This document shows positions 35,530-43,858 of a stretch of DNA of 64,000 bases, piece by piece. The notes beneath the pieces are model-generated. The model was not told the origin of the DNA, did not search any database, and was given only the letters and a program-made list of their open reading frames with translations. Source of the stretch: Massilibacillus massiliensis (GTDB taxonomy: Bacteria; Bacillota; Negativicutes; FLKF01); NCBI RefSeq assembly GCF_900086705.1, contig NZ_LT575483.1, forward strand, positions 1,817,534 through 1,881,533, in the 5' to 3' direction. The position numbers and the translations under genes are program-made. Numbering within the stretch: the first letter of the stretch is position 1; each line of letters begins with the position of its first letter.

Positions 35530-35558
35530 AATGACCGCAGTCAGTGACTACGGTCATT
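35530..35558. promoter_or_regulatory. Near-perfect 29-bp palindrome, TetR-type operator
   Basis: AATGACCGCAGTCA and TGACTACGGTCATT are inverse copies with one mismatch around a single central base. It abuts the -10 box of the YciI promoter, covering the start of transcription, between the YciI and TetR genes. Confidence 0.75.
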
Positions 35559-35587
35559 ATTATAAATATACATTACACAATTGTCAA
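35559..35587 (-). promoter_or_regulatory. Consensus sigma-70 promoter of the YciI gene
   Basis: Minus strand TTGACA (35582-35587), 17-bp spacer, TATAAT (35559-35564): both hexamers perfect. Such a strong promoter next to an operator implies tight repression and strong induction. Confidence 0.85.
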
Positions 35588-35608
35588 TATTACGCGAGGT
35601 ACAATAAG

Positions 35609-36211
35609 ATGAAACAAAAAAATAGTCGAAAAGAAAAAGCTGCTGCAACAAAAAAGATAATTTTTGAAACAGCAGTACAACTGATTAAAAGTAAAGGTTA
35701 TTACAATATTACCGTGAGCGAAATCTGCAAAACTGCCAAAATAGCAAAAGGGTCTTTTTATCTCTATTACAATGCCAAAGAAGATATCGTAAGAGAAAGC
35801 TACTATGCTGATATGGGCGAATACATACAAGAACATTACAATGCATTCACATCTGCATGTCCAACTAGTTCCAGGATTGAACGTATTATCTATTTCTTAA
35901 ATTTAGAATGCGCATTTGCTGAATACACCGGCTATGAACTTACTTGTTTAGCATACGCGTTAAATCTAAACGCCTGCTTGCCTGGCCCATCAGAACATAC
36001 TGAAAAAAGATTTTTCAGTAAAATTTTATATGACGAAATCGCCCAAAGTCCGACCAAGTCCGTGTTTTCATGTGATGAAATTTACTGCTATTTGGAGAGC
36101 ATGATACGAGGTTTGATGGCAACCTGGTGCTTTTCTAATCAATCCTTCAGCATCGTTTCATATGGTAAAAAATATATCGATCATGCAGTTTACAGTATAT
36201 ATCAAACTTGA
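35609..36211 (+). CDS. TetR/AcrR-family transcriptional regulator
   Basis: About 200 residues. The N-terminal helix-turn-helix reads TKKIIFETAVQLIKSKGYYNITVSEICKTAKIAKGSFYLYYNAKEDIV, a clear TetR signature. The ligand domain is rich in cysteine and aromatic residues and not assignable. The start is the ATG nine bases after GAGG; an upstream in-frame ATG would place the operator inside the gene. Divergent from the YciI-like gene. Confidence 0.9.
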   Translation: MKQKNSRKEKAAATKKIIFETAVQLIKSKGYYNITVSEICKTAKIAKGSFYLYYNAKEDIVRESYYADMGEYIQEHYNAFTSACPTSSRIERIIYFLNLECAFAEYTGYELTCLAYALNLNACLPGPSEHTEKRFFSKILYDEIAQSPTKSVFSCDEIYCYLESMIRGLMATWCFSNQSFSIVSYGKKYIDHAVYSIYQT

Positions 36212-36252
36212 CCGGCTTCAGCATAATCGCGCAATTCCAGTCCTTTCTAACA

Positions 36253-36588
36253 CTAGCATTGTCGTTGGCGCAGGAATCCGTTAGTATTAACGCTTCCATT
36301 GAAGCAGGACAAGGCTTTATTGTCGCAGCAATTTACTTGACCTTCTTCAATGCAGATATTTCTGCTTCTGCCTGAAGCTGTCGTATGCAGCAGTCCGTCA
36401 TATTCCGCATCAAGTTCCTCTGTCCGATGCAAGAGTGCCTTCATGATATCGGTATTTTCTCTTGTCTGTGATGCGCTCGACTGAATCGCTTCCGTATTAG
36501 CCTTCGTCTGCAATGCGACCGATTGTATTGCATCCATATCGAACTTCATTTGAGATAAAATTTTTTCTAGAAGGTCACGATCCGTCAT
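36253..36588 (-). pseudogene. Small coiled-coil protein gene, probably frameshifted
   Basis: The frame codes 111 residues: an N-terminal heptad-rich stretch (ILSQMKFDMDAIQSVALQTKANTEAIQSS...MKALLHRTEELDAEYDGLLHTTA), then an abrupt change to a cysteine- and asparagine-rich tail unlike any coil. In another frame, immediately after the change, the sequence reads LQAEAEISALKKVK and stops (36333-36335), a sensible coiled-coil ending. I read this as a frameshifted or partly deleted gene. Ribosome site GAGG precedes the ATG. Function unknown; similar small coil proteins occur singly in related genomes. Confidence 0.55.
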
Positions 36589-36680
36589 TTTTCTAACCTC
36601 ATAGGTTCATTCTAATCTGTAAATATCTTTTTGTGCAGAGCTAACACTTGACTCAAATCATTTACAAAGAGCCTATGTAT

Positions 36681-37691
36681 TTAACAAATCCTAGGGATTG
36701 GTCCACCGATTGGCATATCAACGATGCGGATTCCTCCGATACTGGTGCGCATACCGACTTGACCGGCTGCATCGGCAGTTACTTTGCCAATGATACGTGC
36801 ATCTTGCCCATACGGATGCGCATGCATCATATCCAGCAACTCTCTACTGTATTTCGCATCAACAAAAGCGACAAGTTTCCCTTCATTGGCCAAATAAAGC
36901 GGATCAAATCCTAAAATTTCGCAAACCGCTTCAACTTCCGGTCGAACAGGAATCGCTTCTTCTTCGAGCAAAATTCCTGTTCCCGATTGCTCTGCAATCT
37001 CATTGAGGGTTGCCGCTACACCACCGCGCGTTGGATCACGCAAAACAGCAATTTGCGGTACAACCGTCAGCATTTCCTTCACCAGTCCATTCAGTGGTGC
37101 ACAATCACTTTGAATGGAGGATGGTAAAACCAGTTCATGACGGCCTGACATAATCGCAGTCGCATGATCGCCAAGGTACCCGCTAAGAATAATATCCTGC
37201 CCTGGCTGTACTTGTTTCGGTGAAATATTGGTGCCTTCTATGATATCGCCAATGCCAGCCGTATTGATATAAATGCCGTCTCCGGCACCTTTATTCACCA
37301 CTTTTGTATCACCCGTAACGATCATAACACCTGCTTCTTTCGCAGCTTTACACATACTTTCAACAATCTTGCGTAAATCAGCAATCGGGAAACCTTCTTC
37401 TAAAATCATACCTACAGACAAATAACGCGGTACTGCACCGGACATCGCTAAATCATTAACCGTTCCGCATACTGCCAGCTTGCCGATATCACCACCGGAA
37501 AAAAATAACGGCTTAACTACATAAGAATCGGTTGTAAACGCAATTTTTTTACCTGCTGTGGTAACGGAGGCACCATCGTGCATTTCATTGAGTACAGGAT
37601 TGCCGTACGCCGGCAAAATCACCTTTTCCATAAGCTCCTTGCTCAATTTTCCACCGCTGCCATGTTCCATTTTAATTCTTTCCTGTTCCAT
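36681..37691 (-). CDS. hypE: Hydrogenase maturation protein HypE
   Basis: About 336 residues of the AIRS/PurM-like family. N-terminal MEHGSGGKLSKELMEKVI and TTDSYVV, ATP-binding VTGDTKVV and RDPTRGGVAATLNE, and the closing PIGGPIPRIC with the essential C-terminal cysteine that HypF carbamoylates and HypE dehydrates to a thiocyanate, the source of the active-site cyanide. The start follows GGGAGG with seven-base spacing and overlaps hypD by 20 bp; a longer frame has no ribosome site. Last gene of the hydrogenase operon. Confidence 0.95.
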   Translation of the reverse strand: MEQERIKMEHGSGGKLSKELMEKVILPAYGNPVLNEMHDGASVTTAGKKIAFTTDSYVVKPLFFSGGDIGKLAVCGTVNDLAMSGAVPRYLSVGMILEEGFPIADLRKIVESMCKAAKEAGVMIVTGDTKVVNKGAGDGIYINTAGIGDIIEGTNISPKQVQPGQDIILSGYLGDHATAIMSGRHELVLPSSIQSDCAPLNGLVKEMLTVVPQIAVLRDPTRGGVAATLNEIAEQSGTGILLEEEAIPVRPEVEAVCEILGFDPLYLANEGKLVAFVDAKYSRELLDMMHAHPYGQDARIIGKVTADAAGQVGMRTSIGGIRIVDMPIGGPIPRIC

Positions 37692-38781
37692 AGTGGTACC
37701 TCCCGCTTCCATATTTATACCAAGCAGCACAAGAACCTTCAACGGATACCATACATGCGCCAACTGGATGCTGCGGTAAACATGCCTTGCCGAAAAGCCG
37801 GCATTCAACTGGTTTAATCAAACCGCGCAGTACTTCACCGCATCGACAGGCCGTTTGTTTGGTTACTTTTTCTAGCTGCATCGGCAAAGCCACCTGCGCG
37901 TCAAAAGCTTGATAACACGGCCTTACACGTAATCCCGATGTTGGTATTACACCGATACCCCGCCATACGGCATCGTCATATTCATAAACCTCTGTCAACA
38001 CTTGCCACGCGGCTGGATTCCCATTTGCCTTAACTACTTGACGATAGGCATTTTCTACTGCCGGCTTGCTTGCATGAATCTGTTTCGCCAGCATATAAAC
38101 AGCCTGTAAAATCTCCAATGGTTCAAAGCCGCCAATCACTGCGGGCATTTGATATTCTCCCGGCAAAAAATGAAACGGTGCTTCACCGATCACCGCGCAA
38201 ACATGTCCGGGCAAGATAAAACCATCCACCTTGACCTCAGGATCGGATAGTAATGCTTGGAGTGCCGGCGGCACCAATTTATGTGCTGATAAGACAAAAA
38301 AATTATCAATCTTTCTAGCTTTCGCTTGCAACACCGTTGCCGCCGCCAATGGGGCAGTCGTTTCAAAACCAACCGCTAAAAAAATCACTTTTTTCTCGGG
38401 ATGCTTTACCGCGACTTCCAAGCTTTCAAGTGGTGAATATACGATACGTATATCCGCCCCCTCCGCTTTTACTTCACCTAAGCTCGATGCAGAACCGGGT
38501 ACTTTGAGCATGTCACCAAAAGTCGTTATAATGACATCTTCCCGTTTTGCATAAGCAATTGCCTGATCCATATAATCGTCCGGCGTTACACATACAGGAC
38601 AGCCTGGGCCACTGACCAATTCCACCTGCGGCGGCAGTACTTGTCGAATACCCGCGCGAAAAATCGCAACGGTATGCGTACCGCAGACTTCCATTAACCG
38701 CACCGGGCGGGTAATGAGCCGATCAATTTCTTGCAGCAGAAAATCGGCAATTTTTTTTGTTTCCTGTTTAGCCAAGGCCAT
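37672..38781 (-). CDS. hypD: Hydrogenase maturation protein HypD
   Basis: A 369-residue iron-sulfur protein. Conserved motifs MEVCGTHT, GPGCPVCVTP, GFETTAP and, late, RPCYQAF and ACRCGEVLRG...CRLFGKAC, providing the cluster and redox cysteines. With HypC it is the scaffold on which the Fe(CN)2CO unit is built. It overlaps hypC by 14 bp and hypE by 20 bp, indicating coupled translation. Confidence 0.96.
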   Translation of the reverse strand: MALAKQETKKIADFLLQEIDRLITRPVRLMEVCGTHTVAIFRAGIRQVLPPQVELVSGPGCPVCVTPDDYMDQAIAYAKREDVIITTFGDMLKVPGSASSLGEVKAEGADIRIVYSPLESLEVAVKHPEKKVIFLAVGFETTAPLAAATVLQAKARKIDNFFVLSAHKLVPPALQALLSDPEVKVDGFILPGHVCAVIGEAPFHFLPGEYQMPAVIGGFEPLEILQAVYMLAKQIHASKPAVENAYRQVVKANGNPAAWQVLTEVYEYDDAVWRGIGVIPTSGLRVRPCYQAFDAQVALPMQLEKVTKQTACRCGEVLRGLIKPVECRLFGKACLPQHPVGACMVSVEGSCAAWYKYGSGRYHYGTGKN

Positions 38782-38986
38782 TCATCTCCTTCAGCAACCG
38801 TGTGGTATACTCGGCCTCTTCTTGGTCAATGATCTGCATCGCAAAACCCGCATGCACAAGTACAAAATCACCAACTTTGGCTTCCGGCAAAAGCAGTAAA
38901 CTCACGTCTCTCTGAACACCATTTATTTCAACCACCGCCAACTGATCCTTTTTCTCTACAATTTTTGCTGGTACTGCTAAACACAT
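38768..38986 (-). CDS. hypC: Hydrogenase maturation chaperone HypC
   Basis: A 72-residue protein beginning MCLAVPAKIV, the HypC/HybG signature in which Cys2 binds the iron centre. It carries the Fe(CN)2CO group from HypD to the large subunit. The start is the ATG after GGGGG; the longer frame merely starts upstream. Only one hypC is seen for two hydrogenase copies. Confidence 0.95.
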   Translation of the reverse strand: MCLAVPAKIVEKKDQLAVVEINGVQRDVSLLLLPEAKVGDFVLVHAGFAMQIIDQEEAEYTTRLLKEMNGLG

Positions 38987-38987
38987 A

Positions 38988-41231
38988 CTAACGCCCCCTT
39001 TTCCTCGCAACTGCGGCCTGCCCTAATGAGATTCCGCCATCATTGGTCGGAACTTTACAATTGAGCAAAACCGTAAACTCTTTTTCTAGCAAACAACAGA
39101 CTTGCGTTAAAAGCGTCATATTTTGAAAAACTCCGCCGCTTAATGCTACTTTACGTATACCAGTGCTCTTACTGAGTCGCTGCACCATGTCATAAATAGC
39201 CGCTGCCACCGTACAATGAAAATCTGTCGCCAATTGTGCCTGTGAAGCACTCGATATGCGCGCCAGCATCGCTGCAAAAGTAGGCTGAAAGTCCAGTACG
39301 TGCTGCGCTGTAATATCATACGGTAAAACCTCGCCACGACTATTACACGCAGCCAATTCAAGTTCAACAGCTGCCTGTCCTTCATAGTGATTATACAGTC
39401 TAAGTCCAAGCAGTGCCGCAGCCGTATCAAAAAGTCTCCCTGCACTTGAGGAAAGCGGTGCATTGATGCCCTTATCCGTCGCTTGCAGTAAAAGGTCCCA
39501 GCCCCTTGGCAAACACTGTGTAAACTTCGTCTGTCTCTCTAAAAAATCATCACCATATAACGCTCGCATCATCCATACAGCCTGACGCCAAGGTTCACGC
39601 ACCGCCTTCTCTCCGCCCGGCAGCGGCAAATACGAGCAATGCCCCAGACGTTGATAGGTTGCGCAATCCGCGAGTAGAAATTCGCCGCCCCAAAGCGTAC
39701 CGTCATCACCATACCCCGTACCATCAAAAGCCACGCCAATCACCGGCTCCGTCAAATGATGTTCCGCTAACACAGAAGCAATATGTGCATGATGATGCTG
39801 TACCCCAATACTCGGAAGATCTAGCTGTTTTGCGTATTTTGTCGATAAATATTCCGGATGCAGATCGTAGGTAACAAACTCCGGCTTGATATCAAATAAT
39901 CGTTCATAATGTCCTATCATTTCTACATAGGAATGCAGCGTTTCTTGATTCGCCAAATCACCAATATGGGCACTGACAAAGGCTGCGTCCTGTTTCGTTA
40001 AGCAAAAGGTATTTTTTGCTTCCCCTCCACAGGCCAAAACCATCGGCCCCGTCTTGTCCAGATGAATCGGCGCCGGCGCAAAGCCGCGACTGCGTCTTAA
40101 AATATAGGGTTTCTCCCGAACTACACGCGCGACTGAATCATCCACACGACAATAAATTTCACGGTTATGTAACAAAAAATAATCGGCAATATCTTTTAGC
40201 CGTGCATACGCATCCTTATCTTTATAAGCAATCGGTTCTTCACTCACGTTCCCACTCGTCATGACCCATATATCATCATCTTTTAATAACAGATGATGCA
40301 CAGGTGCATAAGGCAGCATAATGCCCAGATAAGAATTACCTGGTGCAACAGTCTCTGCGAGCATTGTTTCAGCTCTTCTTTTCAATAGAACGATCGGTGC
40401 AGCTGCGCTCGTCAGCATTTCTTTTTCTCTTGCAGAAACAAAACAAAGCTGTTCTATTTTTGCCAAGCTGCCGCACATCACCGCAAAGGGTTTATCCTCC
40501 CGAATCTTTCGTGTACGCAGCGCAGTTACCGCCGCTTTATTGGTTGCATCACAAACCAAATGATAGCCACCGATTCCTTTTATCGCGAAAACAGCACCGT
40601 CTTTGATCCGCGCACGCGCTTCTTTCAAGGGATCATTACACTTTATTGTCTGCCCTTTTTGATCGAGCAGACAATAAGACGGTCCACAAACAGCGCAAGC
40701 ATTCGGCTGTGCATGAAAACGGCGATTCAAAGGATCATCATACTCTCTTTGGCAATCTCTACACATGCGAAACCGTTCCATCGTCGTTTTAGGACGATCA
40801 TACGGTACATCTTTGAGGATTGAATACCGCGGCCCACAGTTCGTACAATTCGTAAATGCATAACCATAGCGCCGATCTTCTGCATGTTTTAATTCACGTC
40901 TGCAATCTGGACAAGTCGCAAGATCGGGTGATATAAACGCAAATCTTTTCTTTGCTGCCTGGCTCTCCTGAATGACAAAGTCCTTTTCCGACTGCAAAGT
41001 TAATTCACTTTGCACTAAATCAGCAATCATCGCCATAGCTGGCTTTCTTTCTTTCAACGCTTTCACGAAGCTTTCAATTACAGTCTCTTCGCCCTCAACT
41101 TCAACCCAAACACCTTTTTCATCGTTCAAAACAAAACCATGAAGTTTATATTCCTGCGCCAACCGATAAACAAAAGGGCGAAATCCGACGCCCTGTACAA
41201 TACCAGTTACGCGGATACCCGCCCTTTTCAT
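38988..41231 (-). CDS. hypF: Carbamoyltransferase HypF
   Basis: A 747-residue multidomain protein. Residues 1-90 are an acylphosphatase-like domain (GIVQGVGFRPFVYRLA). Residues about 105-190 hold two zinc fingers (CPDCRREL/CTNCGPRY and CRDCQREY/CAVCGPSY). Residues about 200-380 are YrdC-like (FAIKGIGGYHLVCDA). The Kae1-like C-terminus has VQHHHAHIASVLAEH, VAFDGTGYGDDGTLWGGEF and ALSGGVFQN. It makes carbamoyl-adenylate and transfers the carbamoyl group to the HypE cysteine. The start ATG overlaps the stop of the protease gene. Confidence 0.96.
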   Translation of the reverse strand: MKRAGIRVTGIVQGVGFRPFVYRLAQEYKLHGFVLNDEKGVWVEVEGEETVIESFVKALKERKPAMAMIADLVQSELTLQSEKDFVIQESQAAKKRFAFISPDLATCPDCRRELKHAEDRRYGYAFTNCTNCGPRYSILKDVPYDRPKTTMERFRMCRDCQREYDDPLNRRFHAQPNACAVCGPSYCLLDQKGQTIKCNDPLKEARARIKDGAVFAIKGIGGYHLVCDATNKAAVTALRTRKIREDKPFAVMCGSLAKIEQLCFVSAREKEMLTSAAAPIVLLKRRAETMLAETVAPGNSYLGIMLPYAPVHHLLLKDDDIWVMTSGNVSEEPIAYKDKDAYARLKDIADYFLLHNREIYCRVDDSVARVVREKPYILRRSRGFAPAPIHLDKTGPMVLACGGEAKNTFCLTKQDAAFVSAHIGDLANQETLHSYVEMIGHYERLFDIKPEFVTYDLHPEYLSTKYAKQLDLPSIGVQHHHAHIASVLAEHHLTEPVIGVAFDGTGYGDDGTLWGGEFLLADCATYQRLGHCSYLPLPGGEKAVREPWRQAVWMMRALYGDDFLERQTKFTQCLPRGWDLLLQATDKGINAPLSSSAGRLFDTAAALLGLRLYNHYEGQAAVELELAACNSRGEVLPYDITAQHVLDFQPTFAAMLARISSASQAQLATDFHCTVAAAIYDMVQRLSKSTGIRKVALSGGVFQNMTLLTQVCCLLEKEFTVLLNCKVPTNDGGISLGQAAVARKRGR

Positions 41232-41731
41232 ATCGTATGTACGCTTTGTTTCGTTTTAAATGCAGGCACGATCTGCCACGCCTTTAACTCTTTTAAAACA
41301 AGCGCTTTCGCTTGTTCTACCAACCCTGACATCTCTTTTGTCAGGCCAACACCGGCTTCTACAACAAAAGGCTCCGCCCCCATGACAATGACTTCACCTA
41401 CAGGCTGTTCGGTAACTTCAAGTGCAGCGAGTACATCTTGAATGCCAAGTTCATGCATCGAAACTTTTTCCTGAAAATAAGCTTTTACTTCTTCATTGGC
41501 AAAGCGAAAAAATGTTCCGGGTGCACTATCTCCATTAATGGCATCGACAATGATTAATTTATCCGTACCGATGATAAAATTCATCAGCTCCATACCGAGT
41601 GTTCCGCCATCAAGCACTTGCACATGTTCCGGAAAATCATAGGCTTGCTGTAACTGCTCAACAACATGAACACCAAAGCCTTCATCCTGCAAAATAATAT
41701 TGCCAATTCCCAGCACAGTAATTTTTTCCAT
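41228..41731 (-). CDS. Hydrogenase maturation endopeptidase (HyaD/HupD-like)
   Basis: A 167-residue protease of the HycI/HyaD family. ITVLGIGNIILQDEGFGVHVVEQL holds the first nickel-sensing Glu; LDGGTLGMELM and IVDAIN follow with the Asp, and EVIVMGAEPF late. It removes the C-terminal peptide of the large subunit after nickel insertion. Both large subunits in the window end DPCMACATH plus an extension, so both need such processing and this is the only protease seen. Located between hypB and hypF. Confidence 0.93.
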   Translation of the reverse strand: MEKITVLGIGNIILQDEGFGVHVVEQLQQAYDFPEHVQVLDGGTLGMELMNFIIGTDKLIIVDAINGDSAPGTFFRFANEEVKAYFQEKVSMHELGIQDVLAALEVTEQPVGEVIVMGAEPFVVEAGVGLTKEMSGLVEQAKALVLKELKAWQIVPAFKTKQSVHTI

Positions 41732-41737
41732 ATGAAT

Positions 41738-42397
41738 TCACCGTCCTTTTTTTTCTGCAACTTTGTCTCTAAGCCAATCGAACCAAACATCAAGTCCATC
41801 ATCTTTCATACAAGATACCTCTGCTACAGAAATTCCCGGATGAATACTCGTAATATCTTTTTTCGCTGCGCCCATATCAAAATTTGTATATGGTAATAAA
41901 TCGACTTTATTTAAAACAGCAATCGATGATTCTTTAAAAATCAGAGGATATTTTAAAGGTTTATCATCGCCTTCTGTAATACTCAATACAACTGCTTTGG
42001 CATCTTCCCCGACGTTAAACTCTGCCGGACAAACAAGATTGCCAACATTCTCGACAACCAATAAATCCAAATGCTCCATTTCTAAATCTTTTAATGCTTT
42101 CTTCACCATGACTGCATCTAAATGGCATCCGCCACTTGTATTAATTTGAATCACAGGCACATCATATTTTGCAATGCGATCCGCATCCTTTGAGGTAAAC
42201 AAATCGCCTTCAATCACAGCCATATGGAGTTCATCTTTAAGTGCTGCCATTGTTTTCTCTAGTAAAGATGTCTTTCCAGAGCCCGGCGACCCCATCAAAT
42301 TGAGAACGAAAATTCTCTTTTCAGTAAAAAACACTTGATTTTCTGCCGCCACCTGATCATTTTTTCCTAAAATATCTTCCATCACCTGAATTTCCAT
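41738..42397 (-). CDS. hypB: Nickel-inserting GTPase HypB (without N-terminal metal motif)
   Basis: About 219 residues of the HypB/UreG GTPase family: P-loop LMGSPGSGKTSLLE, metal-site GGCHLDA, ENVGNLVCPAEF, and NKVDLLPYTNFD. It delivers nickel to the large subunit with HypA. It lacks the N-terminal CxxCGC or His-rich stretch found in many HypBs; a CxxCGC motif is instead encoded in the separate small protein at 42783-43028. The ATG overlaps the hypA stop (TGATG). A longer frame exists but overlaps hypA without a ribosome site. Confidence 0.95.
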   Translation of the reverse strand: MEIQVMEDILGKNDQVAAENQVFFTEKRIFVLNLMGSPGSGKTSLLEKTMAALKDELHMAVIEGDLFTSKDADRIAKYDVPVIQINTSGGCHLDAVMVKKALKDLEMEHLDLLVVENVGNLVCPAEFNVGEDAKAVVLSITEGDDKPLKYPLIFKESSIAVLNKVDLLPYTNFDMGAAKKDITSIHPGISVAEVSCMKDDGLDVWFDWLRDKVAEKKGR

Positions 42398-42738
42398 CAG
42401 TCCACCTCCAAATACTCCACCTGCAGTTCCCTGCCAGACAAAATTTCCAACTGCCCTGACGAACAAATTGGACATAAAAAATTATAACGCTCTATCCGTG
42501 TTTCCTTCCCACATGCGCCGCAGCGTCCCACGAGAGGAATTTTATTAAGCTTTAGTTCTGCTGTTTCTGCAATCGTCCCTTTCGTCAATGCCGCAAAACA
42601 AAATTGCAGCGCATCGGTTTCTACACCCGACATTTCACCTAAACGAAGGCAGATGCACTGAATTTTTTTTGCTTGATTCCGTGCCGCATAATCCAGTGCA
42701 ATATCCAAGATACCTTCTGCAATTGCCATTTCATGCAT
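42397..42738 (-). CDS. hypA: Hydrogenase nickel chaperone HypA
   Basis: A 113-residue protein beginning MHEMAIAEGILDIAL, where His2 belongs to the nickel site. A zinc finger GRCGACGKE...FLCPICSSGQ has the four cysteines. It partners HypB in nickel delivery. Ribosome site GGAGG. The gene is translationally linked to hypB. Confidence 0.96.
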   Translation of the reverse strand: MHEMAIAEGILDIALDYAARNQAKKIQCICLRLGEMSGVETDALQFCFAALTKGTIAETAELKLNKIPLVGRCGACGKETRIERYNFLCPICSSGQLEILSGRELQVEYLEVD

Positions 42739-42782
42739 ATAAAAACCTCCACAGCCGGGCTTAAAAAGCCCGGCTGTTTGTT

Positions 42783-43028
42783 TTAAATAACGGCTTCTAG
42801 CCCGTGTTTTGTAAATACTTCTGTAATTTCCGATAATCTTGTCTTTGCCGGATTATAATCAATGGTTGTTTGTCCATCATGTGCATGAATATGGACATGA
42901 TAAACACCAGGTAATCCTAGCAATGTTCTCTCAACAGGCTCTACATTATCTGTTTGATACCCTTTTACAAAGAATTGAATTCTTGTATTGCTGCCTTGTG
43001 CTGCGCAGCCACATTCTGTACACATCAT
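42783..43028 (-). CDS. Small HMA-fold protein with N-terminal CxxCGC nickel-type motif
   Basis: An 81-residue protein. It opens MMCTECGCAAQGSN, closely resembling the MCTTCGCG start of E. coli HypB, which binds nickel tightly. The rest (IQFFVKGYQTDNVEPVERTLLGLPGVYHVHIHAHDGQTTIDYNP) looks like a heavy-metal-associated ferredoxin-like fold, but lacks the usual CxxC loop and has HVHIHAH histidines instead. It lies between the hydrogenase structural genes and hypA, next to a HypB that lacks this motif. I infer a nickel store or carrier. Either of two adjacent ATG codons could be the start. Confidence 0.75.
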   Translation of the reverse strand: MMCTECGCAAQGSNTRIQFFVKGYQTDNVEPVERTLLGLPGVYHVHIHAHDGQTTIDYNPAKTRLSEITEVFTKHGLEAVI

Positions 43029-43046
43029 AGTTCCCCCAGTTTCTTT

Positions 43047-43766
43047 TTATGATTTTGTGGTCTTCTTGTCTAAAATCTCGCCAACATCCAAAGGTTCATG
43101 TTCCAAAATTTTTACACCTGAAAACATACTGGAAACCTCGCCTTCACCTTCCATGAAATCCGCTCTGACTGCCATGTAAACATGACCGATCACAAACAAC
43201 ATAATCAGCCAAGCGATATAATGATGAATTAAATGAATCATAAATTCACTGCCAAACAGACTGATGGTCCAGCCAAAAAGCCCTGCCCAAGCACTATTTG
43301 GATTCACCATAAGATACATAGCGTAACCCGTAAGGATTTCTACGAACACCATGCTGTAAAGCCCTACATAAGACATACGAGCAAGTGGATTCCGCAAGTA
43401 TGGTTTATGCGACGGCTGAAGAAGTGAATAATGCATGGATACGTCAATCACTGCACGCCAAAAATCAAGTCGCCAAAAGCGTGGAAACAAACGATCTCCT
43501 TTATTGATGATAAAACCGTAGATCCGCAATATAAACGAAGCAACGAAGATAAATGCTGCAAGAAAATGTATATTGCGAATCAGATCAAGCGATAAAAGAA
43601 GGTTGCCAAACGTCGGCTCCATGCCGACACCACCGGACACAGGTTTAGTAACTAAGAGTCCCGTCACGAATAAGATCATGATACAAACGACCATAATCCA
43701 ATGAAAGATTCGCAAAAATGGACTAAAAAGATAATATATTTTACGAGGTTCGTCTCTCACTATCAT
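43047..43766 (-). CDS. hyaC: [NiFe] hydrogenase cytochrome b subunit, copy 1
   Basis: About 239 residues with four or five membrane spans of the HyaC/HupC b-type cytochrome family: FLRIFHWIMVVCIMILFVTG, IHFLAAFIFVASFILRIYGF and EFMIHLIHHYIAWLIMLFVIGHVYMAVR carry the likely haem-ligand histidines. It anchors the periplasm-facing hydrogenase and passes electrons to the quinone pool. It follows the large subunit by 92 bp. Very similar to copy 2 (60707-61417). Confidence 0.94.
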   Translation of the reverse strand: MIVRDEPRKIYYLFSPFLRIFHWIMVVCIMILFVTGLLVTKPVSGGVGMEPTFGNLLLSLDLIRNIHFLAAFIFVASFILRIYGFIINKGDRLFPRFWRLDFWRAVIDVSMHYSLLQPSHKPYLRNPLARMSYVGLYSMVFVEILTGYAMYLMVNPNSAWAGLFGWTISLFGSEFMIHLIHHYIAWLIMLFVIGHVYMAVRADFMEGEGEVSSMFSGVKILEHEPLDVGEILDKKTTKS

Positions 43767-43858
43767 CAATCAATCCCTGCTACTGTCCTTCCCGTAGCTT
43801 TTCCTTTCATTATATTTTACATACATTTGTATTTTACCCCTCATTCTCATGCGAAATC

